Below are positions 29,360 to 40,449 of a DNA stretch of 64,000 bases, piece after piece. The notes under the pieces were generated by a model. That model did not search any database, had not been told where the DNA came from, and worked only from the letters and a program-made list of their open reading frames with translations. The stretch is from Dreissena polymorpha (Eukaryota > Mollusca > Bivalvia > Myida > Dreissenidae). The number at the start of each line of letters is the position of its first letter. Position 1 is the first letter of the stretch. The position numbers were made by a program, and so were the translations under genes. The stretch is taken from NCBI RefSeq assembly GCF_020536995.1, contig NC_068359.1, forward strand, positions 121,295,049 through 121,359,048. Reading direction: 5' to 3'.

Positions 29360-32332
29360 TTTACTTTGCTTTTTGGAGAAATACAACGTTCAAAGATATG
29401 AGTTTCATCCGAACCTTCCGAAAAATGGGTGTTGTTCTATGTACAGTATCGATACATGTATGTGAGGCATGTTAAGGCTTTCTTTCTTGGATTGAGAGTT
29501 CAAGAAACGATGAATTCTGTCAAAACATGATTACGATTACAAGTAAGTACCACCAAAATATATTTTTTTGTTTCATGATAGACAAAACCGTGTATTGTTG
29601 AAATGTCAACACATCTCAAATGTAAACAAAGAAAAATGAAGTACATGATAAATCATATTGTGTAGATTTTTGTACCAAAGTTAAATGCTCTTAACAAAAG
29701 GCGTTTTGCAATTCAGATTATTGTGACCACTTCTGTTTTGTGTTTAAGAAGGCAGTTTGGAACTTGATATGTGTTGTTTTGTTTTTTATCTGCATCAGAC
29801 CTTTTTGACTGTAGGTTATTTGTAAACATCAAACTCTGCCATACAAAGTTGATTTCTACAATGAATGAACACTCAGTATATACTTTTTACCGAGTGCTGC
29901 TAACACCGTGACTGAATATTTCATCTCATGTCATAGGTTGAACAATTTCTTACCAGAATTTACATTTGAGTATGACAGTTTATGTGAAGAAAACATGTGC
30001 ACTGATTTGTTTTCATATTTCTATGTAGGCTCACTTTTCATATTTTATCCATAGAATGCATAATTGTCCATTTCAAAGTCTTCTTCACAAAAATATTTGA
30101 TGTCTAAAACTGCAAAAAAATCTATATACACACCAAAATGCAAATTCTGCTTTTTGCCAACATGTGAATTTTTGGCCACAACAATCTTTCATTCAAGTTG
30201 ACACAAATATGTGTATCAACAGCAAACCCCATAGGAAGTTTGTCTTGGTTAGAGTACCTATAGTATAGATATTTAAATATCAAGAAGCAAACCCTTCATA
30301 ACAGGTTATGGTGTACAAAGTTCAAAAAAAGGTATTAACACAAAAAATGGAAAATTTGCATGTGTATCAGTACAGAAACTGTATTGCACACAAATATTTT
30401 ATCATGTTGACTTAACAGTGTAGAATATTTCATCTTGAATCAGAATTTGAAATTGTGATACACTGTATGAATTACAAAAGAACATGTGTTCACTTTCTTT
30501 TCAAACATTTTTCTCTCTACAAAAAACTAACTGCATATGTTATTCTGTTTCAGGTCTTTTTTCTGATCAGTTCCCATGTAAGGTATATTTTAGAATTTTG
30601 ATATAAATCCCACATAACCGGCTATGGTTGAGAATGATGCAAAAAAGGTATTTACACAAAAAGTGGAAACTTTTGCTATTTTGCAGGCATGACAATGTCT
30701 GTTTACCAGATTTCATTCAAATACATTTTACAGTGTGTGTGAGCTAGCAAGCACAACCACAAGCCAATTCTTGGTTCAGATTCATAAGCATCTGCATTCT
30801 TGTTTCAGTGCAAATATGTGTGAAGGTAATTATGGGTATGAGCTAGCAAGCACAACCACAAGCCATGTCTTGCTTCAGATTTCATAACTATAGCAGAATA
30901 TTTGACAATTTTAGTACACATCCAACATAACCGGTATGATGCAAATGATGAGAAAAAAAGTATATAAATGCAATTTAGAAAAATATGGTTTTCTGTCAGC
31001 AAATTCATGTCTGGCCACAAAACTCATTGCGTTGTTTGTTATGCAGTGATGATCAGTATATATTATCAGATTGGTTTAGAAGGAGATCTATGTCATGCAA
31101 AACTAAATCTCTTCAGTCAATTTCTTCTGGGCATGATATTGAAACTGTGTGGATAGTATTTACAGTCAAGTATAAAATTTTGCATTTTGGTCTACACATT
31201 CATATTTGATCACAATAATCATTCTCTACCCAAGCTAATTTGTATGCAATGCAAATTGAAGCAACCAAAATGTATTAACACTGTGTGGGCTGGGATTGTA
31301 CAACTGTTTTCTCAGCTTAGCATGTTTGAAATAAGAATTGGTTAACGACGTGTATGATACAGATATTTGAGGATTGCAAATCAAAACTGTCATATCATGT
31401 TTGCCTGAATGTATGTGAACAAATGTCATATACATGGTCAAACGGGGTATTTTAGTTGAAGAGAATATCTGATCACAATCATAATTGCTAGGTTTTGACT
31501 GCTATGCATAGTGACTATCCAGCATTGATCAGTTCAAACGCCAGAGTAGTAGAATGTATAACGCTTTCTCCAGTCCTGTGCTGGTTGAAAAAGATCCAGG
31601 TTCAAGTCCTGGCTTTGGCATGAACATGTGAAATGGCTGCATTAGTCAATATCTTAATTTCTGATCTATCACTATCAAAGAAACAGGATTAACGGTTATA
31701 GAGAGCATTAACAAGTACAACATGTTTTCAAAATGTATGTTTCCACATTGCAGTTTTTTTGTGAAAGTTGATATGTGTGTCTGACGTGTGTGAAATGGCA
31801 GTTTTCGGTATTTTCATATGGCAAAGCATTTGACAGTTCGTTCTTGGTGCAAATTCATAACGTCATTTCAATATTTATTTAATTTCATCCTACCAACTAA
31901 AGCGGCGTTAACATATCGATAATAGAAAATTGTGTTTATTTGTAAGTGGTTTAAATGCAATATCTCTATAACCCGTTGTCCGAATTCAATAAAATTTTCA
32001 CAAGAGTAACAGGAATTTTTATGCGCTCATACTGATACTATTTGTTCATACAAAATCGAATGCGCGAGGTATGATATTTTGATCTTACCGCAGTTGAAAT
32101 AAGAACAGAGCTGTAGTCGCTTAAATAGTGCGGAATCATATCGAGCTGATTTCGTCAAACGAACGTCATGTAAACAATTGTTATGGGTCAAAATATTGTA
32201 CAATAACGTGTGTTCATCTGAGTTTTCATTCCGCTATTTTTTAAGGCCAATATGAGCCTGAAGTCGTGTAAGCATAAAACATTCATTTCAAGCATGTAAA
32301 ACAAAACACAGATTAGATGTTTAATATGATTT
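29360..32332 (+). repeat. Non-coding zone with short direct repeats and exon-like blocks
   Basis: No protein gene is supported. A motif near CATAACCGG followed by AAAAAAGGTATT...ACACAAAAA recurs at about 30296, 30612 and 30924 (about 315-base spacing). A 48-base segment (GAGCTAGCAAGCACAACCAC...) occurs at about 30740 and 30840. Possible splice sites exist: a donor at about 29541 (CAAGTAAGT), and a 17-base block at 30809-30825 between TTGTTTCAG and GTAATT. Part of the same intron-like landscape as 34.7-46 kb. A tRNA-like structure lies at 31540-31620, and 31846-32180 is repeated at 38397-38890. Confidence 0.5.
31540..31620 (+). ncRNA. tRNA-like RNA element A
   Basis: A 7-bp acceptor-type stem (GCCAGAG with CTTTGGC) closes the unit. 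A perfect 5-bp T arm (CCAGG, loop TTCAAGT, CCTGG) sits directly against it as in tRNA, and the B-box sequence is standard. The D arm is weak. The anticodon arm is abnormal: a longer interrupted stem (TTTC.CCAG with CTGG..GAAA) instead of 5 bp plus a 7-base loop. So it is probably a Pol III-transcribed tRNA-like RNA and not a decoding tRNA. Gammaherpesvirus tRNA-like genes are the closest known analogy. Confidence 0.6.
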
Positions 32333-32346
32333 ATTCATACTATGTA

Positions 32347-33129
32347 TCAACCAATAATGCCATAGCGTGAGCCAACTTGATATGTGGCGTTTTCATCGTA
32401 CTGATGTTTGCATTTCAAACAAATAAGTCGCCCAGAATTTTTGTTGTAGACGTATTCCAAATACTTCATTATGCAATTTATGCAGCAGAATCCGTGCCCG
32501 CACGTTTTGCTTATAATTGTTGGTGGATTGTCTTCATTTTTGCATATTCTGCAGGAGTCAACATCGCCACTGTTTTGTAGTTCACTTGAGATGCTTTCTA
32601 TGGCTTGCGAAATATTTGAAGATGCCTTTGACAGAAAAGAGCAAACCGTTGGCTCATCGCTTTCTTTGGATTGCACATAGTGTAAGGATTTTTCAATGAA
32701 CGCTATCCTTGTACGAGCATCAGCGTGCAACGATTTTATTTTTTGTTGTTTCTTGAGATACTGCTCTACAAAGTCAGTCTGCTTATTTTCACTTGAGATT
32801 GCATTTTGTTTTGCATTTCGCGAGCCCTTAGGTTTTTTGACAGTGTGTCCCTCGGAATCACCAATAGCTTTGCGTTTGTTCGAATTCTTAGTACTACTCG
32901 AACCTGATGAGTCGTTGGAATTTTGCTGTACAAGCTGAGCAATAAAATCGGCAGCTTCTTTTTCTTCATTTTTTTGCAAATGATACTGTTTATCAGCTTT
33001 CTCGTCTCTCATTTTTAGAAGGGAGTGCACGTTTTGACAAGTTTGGTTGAGCTCACTTGGGGTGAGATATAACGGATGACTTTCATCATCTAAACATAAA
33101 CCAACACCAGCAAGTTGTTTTGACACCAT
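32347..33129 (-). CDS. C-terminal RING protein with NLS, 260 aa
   Basis: The N-terminal half is polar and Ser/Asn-rich, with a bipartite-type nuclear signal (KRKAIG...KKPKG, about 85-105) and helical stretches. The C-terminal RING (about 192-247) has ligands CRIC, C.H, C..C and CLKC with a longer loop before the last pair. The likely role is a nuclear ubiquitin ligase, the class to which herpesvirus ICP0 belongs by domain type; no homology beyond the RING is claimed. A TATA box on the minus strand lies at 33179-33186, and AATAAA at about 32333. Confidence 0.75.
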   Translation of the reverse strand: MVSKQLAGVGLCLDDESHPLYLTPSELNQTCQNVHSLLKMRDEKADKQYHLQKNEEKEAADFIAQLVQQNSNDSSGSSSTKNSNKRKAIGDSEGHTVKKPKGSRNAKQNAISSENKQTDFVEQYLKKQQKIKSLHADARTRIAFIEKSLHYVQSKESDEPTVCSFLSKASSNISQAIESISSELQNSGDVDSCRICKNEDNPPTIISKTCGHGFCCINCIMKYLEYVYNKNSGRLICLKCKHQYDENATYQVGSRYGIIG

Positions 33130-33178
33130 TTCGCTTCGTTACTCAAATGAGAATGATTGCGTTTGTCAAAAGACTGGA

Positions 33179-33186
33179 TTTATATA
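33179..33186 (-). promoter_or_regulatory. TATA box (TATATAAA)
   Basis: On the minus strand, 50 bases before the ATG at 33129. Confidence 0.6.
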
Positions 33187-33366
33187 GTACAAGTTTGTGT
33201 TATAATATTTTTTTGATTTCGCTGCACATTTCGAAACATGTTGATACTACTAGATGTTATATTACACAATGACTCATATTAAGCATTCGATCCATTGCAA
33301 TTCAATACGACATTGTTCGTAACAATCAAACTATATCTAACCTGCTCAATTAACGACCAACACATG

Positions 33367-33389
33367 ATATGCATTTCAACATTTTATTT
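33367..33389 (-). terminator. Polyadenylation region, second copy
   Basis: Same AAATAAAATGTTGAAATG-type sequence as at 20796-20818, again just downstream of a RING gene on the minus strand. Confidence 0.6.
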
Positions 33390-33428
33390 CACAACAAACA
33401 AACAAGCATATAAATAAATCTAAAACAT

Positions 33429-34067
33429 CTAATCAGTCAAAAGCATTCGCACCCAGCCAGTAACGTCAGCTCGACACATAGCGCAGTCTCCATCAAACAT
33501 CATCAGGCAGCAGTTTTCACAAAAAGTGTGCCCACACCTTGTCAAGGTACTGTTTTTTTCCTCATCGTAGCATATGGTACACGTTTTCAATGCTCGAATA
33601 GCCTCTTCTTTTTCTTCTTGAAGTTTTGTTCTAAGCGAATTCAAAGCCTGCTCTTTCTCAAATTGGAGCTGCGATATTATCCTATCGGTTTCGAGTTCAT
33701 GTTGCTCTTTTAGCGCGCGTTCGCGTTTAGACCACTCATCCTCGAAGAAACGCTCTTGATCATCAACCAAATGTTCGCTCGCTTCTCGCTGATAAGATGA
33801 AGCCTTTTGAATACACGATACCATTTTCTTGCAGACATCGCGACCTTCTTTAGACATAGCGAAGTCGCTGCTGTTAACGAACGCTGTAACCTGACTTCCA
33901 AGTCTGTTCAGTTGATAGCCGAACGACTTTAGATCAATTGACGCCGATTGTTCTGGTCGAGTGTATGGCTTTGTAGCATGTCGCTTGCCCTTGCCAGTCG
34001 TTTCGCTACTACCACTAGCAGCGTCTGTGTCCTCGAACTTTGGCAGTCGGTTTGCGTATTTCGGCAT
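33429..34067 (-). CDS. Coiled-coil plus C-terminal RING protein, 212 aa
   Basis: A basic, Ser/Thr-rich N-terminus is followed by a helical region with a strong charged coiled coil (about 110-160, Glu/Lys/Arg heptads), then a C3HC4 RING (about 163-200: CTIC, C.HTFC, C..C, CAMC) and the tail W.R...TD. The last 65 residues match the 122-aa RING protein at 20872 in EKEQA, the RING and the tail, so the two arose by duplication; this copy kept a longer coiled-coil front. Coiled-coil RING proteins usually act as oligomeric ubiquitin ligases. The TATA on the minus strand is at 34135-34142. Confidence 0.75.
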   Translation of the reverse strand: MPKYANRLPKFEDTDAASGSSETTGKGKRHATKPYTRPEQSASIDLKSFGYQLNRLGSQVTAFVNSSDFAMSKEGRDVCKKMVSCIQKASSYQREASEHLVDDQERFFEDEWSKRERALKEQHELETDRIISQLQFEKEQALNSLRTKLQEEKEEAIRALKTCTICYDEEKNSTLTRCGHTFCENCCLMMFDGDCAMCRADVTGWVRMLLTD

Positions 34068-34134
34068 GATTTCGAGTCAATGTTCTCTCTTGGAGTCTCA
34101 AATCAAGAATGATGACAATAGCTGTCCGTGTCGC

Positions 34135-34142
34135 TTTATATA
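34135..34142 (-). promoter_or_regulatory. TATA box (TATATAAA)
   Basis: On the minus strand, 68 bases before the ATG at 34067. A separate plus-strand TATATA at 34167-34172 lies 41 bases before the UL24-like ATG at 34213. Confidence 0.55.
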
Positions 34143-34212
34143 CCCAACGGGCTGGTGCGTTTTCAGTATATAGACAAAGCATAGCGCTTACATACCAAAG
34201 TCCTTGATAAAG

Positions 34213-34674
34213 ATGAATAGCAAATTTCTTACGCGTGGTAAGTGTAGACATTCATATCTGAGAAAAGCGATGAACAAAGTGGCATGTCTGAGAGATTTTG
34301 ATCAAACGTACGTTAGCGAGTTAGGTCTTTACCTAAGAAAGACATTTCCCACATTACGCGACGACTGTAAATTGTACATTAAGCACGAAGTAACTATTCA
34401 AAATAGACGACCCGATTTCGTTATTCATGTACCAAATGTTGCGCTCATACTGTTAGAATACAAAACGTCGAATGTTACAACAAAAGTACGCAGAGAATAT
34501 CTAACTCAAGTACTCGATACGTATCACAAGTTTCGACAAAGCTTATGCGTTAGTGAAAATTCCAGCCATATACGTTTACTTAGCATTTTGCTCATTCGCA
34601 ATTCTTCATCTCGACAAAATAAAATTGTGTGTGTGAAAAATGAGTTAATACCTAACAGCTGTTATTTGATATGA
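34213..34674 (+). CDS. Herpesvirus UL24-like PD-(D/E)XK protein, 153 aa
   Basis: The layout follows the UL24 family. A start with G-K-C-R-H-S-Y is followed by helices, then an Glu in HEVTIQNRRPDF (UL24 proteins have E..LGPRRPD). After a short strand comes ILLEYKT (UL24: IIELKT), then a REY/REQ-type helix and a long strand LLSILLIRN before the end. The RPD and E-x-K residues form the PD-(D/E)XK nuclease core known for UL24. UL24 is a herpesvirus core protein linked to nucleolar changes and cell-cycle arrest. The ATG follows the TATA at 34167. Assignment is by motif order; other PD-(D/E)XK families cannot be excluded. The frame looks whole. Confidence 0.65.
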   Translation: MNSKFLTRGKCRHSYLRKAMNKVACLRDFDQTYVSELGLYLRKTFPTLRDDCKLYIKHEVTIQNRRPDFVIHVPNVALILLEYKTSNVTTKVRREYLTQVLDTYHKFRQSLCVSENSSHIRLLSILLIRNSSSRQNKIVCVKNELIPNSCYLI

Positions 34675-34699
34675 ACTTGTATGAATATTTTTGCGAAAT

Positions 34700-37600
34700 G
34701 TACTATGATCAATTTTTAAACGCAACAGTGCAGTGGAGTATTTTTCAAATCACAATATCTCGCTAGTACAACTTTTTTTCCAATCCAATACTTCATCAAA
34801 TATCTACCAGCATCGCACGAGAAATTACACCCAGTACAGCGAGGTCATAAAGTGCAGATAATATCGAACGTCATTTCAAATTAAAGTACACGGATAGATG
34901 AGTATTTGCGAGAAAGTTTAACTGTACATTTCTCAACAACCTATGCAGATATTGGGATCAAATTTTGACTATGATATTCAACTAAGAAAGCTCCACAATG
35001 ATTGTTCCATACGTTGTATTCTTTTGTTAATGCTTCTTGGACAAAAGTGCAAGTTTATGGTCGAAAATACCGTTTGTATGAAGAAAACTTTTTTGCCTTT
35101 TCGTTTTGCTAAACGAAATATGTACAGTTGAATAAGGAATTGTTTTCTGAAGAATTTGGTGTATACCACTTTGCATGTATGTGAATCATTTCGATTAAAT
35201 ACGTAGGAAGTTAAACGCAACATTGATATTTTTCTTGACATCGGCATCGAGTCAAAATTCATGACGTGCAGTAGATCTACGTAATTTCGCTTCATGTAAA
35301 CAACCTTGGTGCAATATCGTACAACGAGGTTTAAGTGCATTTTCTTTGAAACCACTCAAAATATCAATATGAAATTTTCAGTACAGTACACAGATGGCTA
35401 TATGCTACAATTACGTACTGATTAGTTTGCCCTGAAATATATGCTTCTATGTAAAATATCTGTCCGAAATCTTTTGTATGAAGAAAACTTTTTTGCTTTT
35501 TCGTTTTGCTTAACGAAATATGTACAGTTAAATTGGGAATTGTTTTCTGAAGAATTTGGTGTATAACACTTTGTATGTATGTGAAACATTTCGATTTAGC
35601 ACGTAGAAAGTTAAACGCAACATTGATCGTTTTGTTTAAATCGGCATCGCGCAAAAATTCATTACATGTAGTACGTCATTTCGCTTCATGTAAACAACCT
35701 TGGGTAAATATCGTACACCGAGGTTTAAGTCAAATTTCTTCGGAACTGTTCAAGTCATCACTATCAAATTTAAAGTACAATGCCCAGCTTATTGTTAGCT
35801 ACAACTTTTCTATTGTAATTTTTGTTCCAACATACATGCTTATGAGATAAAAATCACGTTGAAAACGTTCGCAACAAGAAAACTTTTTCATCCTATCGCT
35901 TTTTGAAACAAAACTGATATCATCTTATAGAAAATTTCATTCCGAATATTTTGATATGACATGCGTGTATGTTTATTGTATCGCTTGATCAAGACTAGCC
36001 GAAAACCATTTTGCCTATAATCACGAATTCACTTTTTAAAGCACGAAACATGTACTGTAGATCGAACGTCATTTCTATCCATGTAAACAACCTTGGCTTG
36101 GGTGCAATATCTTACAATGAGGTTTAAGTCAATTTTCTTTGAAACCACTCATAATATCCAGATGAAATGTTCACCACAATATTCTATCATATGATAGCTA
36201 CAATTTTTGTCTCGCCTATATTGTTCTCACACGACTCATTGTGTCAGATATTCAATTTTGCAAAATTCGCTAAGAAGAAAACTTTTTCGTGTTAAGAGCA
36301 TTTATCTTCATTTTGGTATGATTTTGTAGGAAATTCAATTCCACGCATTTTGATGTATTACACTTAAACGTCTGTCTAAACACACAAACAATACAGTGCA
36401 ATAACGATTTCGTACTAAACGCATTTCTGTCTTTAACTTTAGATTTTTACAACGTCGTCTTTTATCCATGTAAACAAACGAAACAAGATGTTAAGTTACA
36501 TCGGTTTAACTCAATTTGCTCGATAGCGTCTCTTGATATTTAGATGATTTTTTCACCACAGTATTGCATCATATGATAGCTACAATTTTTGTTTCGCCTA
36601 TATTGTTCTCACACGACTCATTGTGTCAGATATTTTACTTTGCAAAACTCGCTAACAAGAAAACTTTTTTGCGTTAAGAGCATTCATCTTTAGTTTGGTA
36701 TGATTCTGTTGGAAATTCAATTCCACGCATTTTGATGTATAACACTTAGCTATATATCATAACACAACAATAAAACAGTCCGATAACGATTTTGTCATAA
36801 ACGCATTTCTGTCTTTAACTTTAGATTTTTTTTCAACGTCATTGCATTTCTATGCATGTAAACAAGCGGGGAAAGAGTTTAAGTTGCATCGGTTTAACTC
36901 AATTTGCTCGAAAACGTCTCTTGATATTTAGATGATTTTTTCACCACAGTATTGCATCATATGATAGCTACAATTTTTGTTTCGCCTATATTGTTCTCAC
37001 ACGACTTATTGTATCAGATATTCAACTTTGCAAAATTCGCTAACAAGAAAACTTTTTTGTGTAATGAGCATTTATCGTTATTTTGGTACTAGCTTGTAGG
37101 AAATTCGATTCCACGCATTTTTATATATAACACTTTACCGTATGTTTAGACACAACAAAAATACAGTGCGATAACGATTTCGTACTAAACGCATTTCTGT
37201 CTTTAACTTTAGATTTTTTACAACGTCATTCATATGCATGTAAACAAGCGAGGGAAAGGAGTTTAAAATGCATCGGTTTAACTCAATTCTTTCGAGAACG
37301 CCTCATGATATTCAGATGAAATTTTCACCACAATATTTAACCGCATGATAGCTACAATTTTTGTTTCACCTATATTGTTCTCACACGACTTATTGTATCA
37401 GATATTCAACTTTGCAAAATTCGCTAACAAGAAAACTTTTTTGTGTAATGAGCATTTATCGTTATTTTGGTACTAGCTTCTAGGAAATTCGATTCCACGC
37501 ATTTTTATATATTACACTTTACCGTATGTTTAGACACAACAAAAATACAGTGCGATAACGATTTCGTACTAAACGCATTTCTGTCTTTAACTTTTAAATA

Positions 37601-38480
37601 CATTTTGACTCAACGTCGAAAACTCTCTGCGAATAGAACAGTGATTTCGTACAAAGTTTAACTTCGCGTTTCTTCCCAACCATTTGACCGATCAACATAA
37701 CATTTTCGCATTAATATGAAACACGATAATAGCAACAAGTTTTGTGGGGATCATTTTTTGCTAACATATTCGCATTTGGTAGAAATTCTTAGTTTTTCGC
37801 ATGAAAATCACTTCGCTGACAAGAAAAAAAATTCCCATTTAAGACAAGTATAAAACAATTGATACCATTCGATAAGGAATTCTGTTCTGCACATTTTGAT
37901 GTATGATACTCCACAATAGGTCTAATTACAAGAATACTGCTGAGAGAAAACGCATTCGTGCTTATAGAAATTTTGAACTTTAAAGTATCGAGTTAAACCG
38001 AACGTCGTTAGATAGCGAATAGTTGATAAAACTGTGTTTGTATCGAAGCGGTTTATGTTAACTGTCACATTAACGCGTGAACGCATTTCGATGAAATTTT
38101 CACAATCATAACCAGCAAATAAACAGAAACAATAAGAGTTTAAATATTTTGCAAGTAGATAAGTGGATATATGTCAAAATTTCTGTTTATTGGTAAAACT
38201 TGGGTTGATATGAAGAAAAGATTTTCATTTCGCAATATGATACAGTAATATTTGCATCATGCGATGGGGAATTTATTTCTGTGCATTTTGGTGTAACATA
38301 CTTGATGTTTTTGTAAAACGCTGCAGTTATACGGGCAGAAAACCATATCACAACAAACACACATTTCATGAATCGTAATTTTGACCCTTCGTTGTCAGTG
38401 CAAATCGACGACGTCATTTCAATGAAACTCATCTTTCAACTTAAAGGGGTGTTTACATATCGACGATAGAAAATTGTGTT
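34700..38480. repeat. Diverged tandem array, about 390-bp period, nine or more units
   Basis: A landmark (C-C-A-C-G-C-A-T-T-T-T-G-A-T-G-T-A-T or a variant) recurs at 35151, 35551, 35942, 36341, 36723, 37111, 37495, 37889 and 38281, with spacings of 382-400. Each unit also carries AACGTCATTT...CATGTAAACAA, GATAGCTACAATTTTTG and AAGAAAACTTTTTT. The central units (36.2-37.6 kb) are most alike; the outer ones are more diverged, as expected for an array homogenised in the middle. No coding frame is conserved between units. The last unit runs into the segment also found at 31846-32180. Confidence 0.85.
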
Positions 38481-38890
38481 TCTTTGACAGTGGTTTAAGT
38501 GCAATATCTATAGAACCAGTTGTCCAAATTCCATAAAATTTTCACCAGATGAACCGAAATTTCGATGCGCTCATACTGGTACTATTTGTGTATACAAAAT
38601 CGAACGCGCGAGTTATGAAATTTTGATTTTAACGCAAATTTTCTCGATATTTCAAATTTTCAAGAACAATTGTACACATAACCATACTATTTGTATATCA
38701 TTGTGTAGGCGCCAGTGTGCTGAACATTTTGATATATGTGGTTTGATATTTATTTTCTATATCTTCGTTGTACTAGTACAAATCACAAAACACAGTTGAA
38801 AAAATCACAGCGCGATAGTTGCTCTTTAATAAAGTTAGTGCGAAATCATATCGAGCTGCTTTCGTCAGTCGAACGTCATGAAAACATTTG
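38397..38890. repeat. Direct repeat of 31846-32180
   Basis: Long matching stretches (ATATCGA.GATAGAAAATTGTGTTT, GCGCTCATACTG.TACTATTTG, TCATATCGAGCTG.TTTCGTCA, GAACGTCATG) occur in the same order at both places. This copy has roughly 130 extra bases near 38650-38780. The two copies bracket the two RING genes, the UL24-like gene and the 390-bp array. Confidence 0.8.
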
Positions 38891-40449
38891 AGTTCTCGGA
38901 ATTGAAAATAAATATTGAATTGTTCAGGCTATGTAGAAAACTAAATGGGTATACGGGAATATTTTGTGCTGATGTTAAATGTTCAGTAATAAATATTTTG
39001 ATGGATTACTCACATATTTGATATGATCTAGGATTATTTCAGAATAATAGGTTAGTAAATCTATGTTTGACTAGATTTTTTTATATACTCGCATTTTGTC
39101 GTTTTGACATTGACTCTAAAAATCTGCGTTGAGTACGCCTCATAACAAAATTTGAGACCTAAAGACCATGGATTTGCTTTAACTCGAAGGAAATACTGGA
39201 TGGATTGTACGGACTCATGCTTATCAATTTTTATGCCCATTCAAGCTGTGAGTGTGAATATTTCGGCTTGTATGGTCATGAAAAAATATCATCACAAAGT
39301 CAATATTGCTAGGATTTTTGCAAGGTAAGTATGATTTTTTGATTTCTCATCAAATACACATTCAGTCGTAACTCAAATCATGAAGAATAAACATTTTCCA
39401 TGTGCTTTTCTGTCATTCTTCGTTTGGTCGTTGAAGGGTTCGGACGTGTTTTTCGAAGCTCTCGACGTCGTGACCTCATTATAATTTGAACTGCGCGGGT
39501 AAAGAACGCTCAGTTGCGACTTGGATATTGACCAATACGGACGTGTTTTTATGCGCTCTGAAAAAAGTTTTGACTTTTAAATTTTTTTTACTACGACAGA
39601 ATCTTAGTTGACTGATGGTCTTTGACAAAGACAGACTTGTTTTTGTGAGCTCTGAAAAAAATTTGACTTTGAAATATTTTTACGATTAAAAAGTTTCAGT
39701 TGACTTTTGAACGTTGACGAAGACGGACGTACTTTCGTGAGCTCTGACTATTGATGAAAAGTTTTCGCGTTATAGAATAGCGACTTGGTACTCAGGTTGT
39801 TGAATGACTGGATGACTGAAGTGTTAGGTTATTGTTATGAGATAACAACTTGACTTTGACTTGAGTTGTGAAATGAAATCATACTCTTATGCGATGTTAA
39901 CTTTTGAACGTTTAGTATTGACTGACAACGAACTTTTGTGAGCGTTATATATGAAATGTTTGACTTACATTAATTTTTTTGAACGACTTGACTTCACTTT
40001 AAGTTTTGACATCGGACTGATCGGACGTGTTTTTTTAAGCCCTGACTGTTGTGAATAATTAAATTTATGTTGTGGTGTCAAGCGATTGACTGTCAGTTGA
40101 GGTTCAGATGTCGAGCTGTGCGGACGTGTTCATCGAGCTGCTGTCTACAAAAAACGTGAGTACAATTTTTTTTCGTTTTACTGTTTACAAGTTGCGTGAT
40201 GATGTATGATGGTTGTAATGTGTTGGGTAGAAATTACTCAGTGCTGATACAGTGTCGATATGTTGTGATGAGCGATAATAGTGGATGATGGTGGAACAGA
40301 ATATTCATTGAGCTATTTTGAGGAAGCGAACATATGATGGAAAAATGTTGCAAAAATATTAAATGACAATGTATTGAATCGCTTTTGTTGATATGTATGA
40401 TATTGATTAAATTGTATTTGCATGCTGTAACATTTCTATTCCATTTCAG

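Noticed and set aside
31540-31620. Ordinary decoding tRNA gene
   Set aside because: The anticodon arm lacks the 5-bp stem and 7-base loop, and the D arm is poor.
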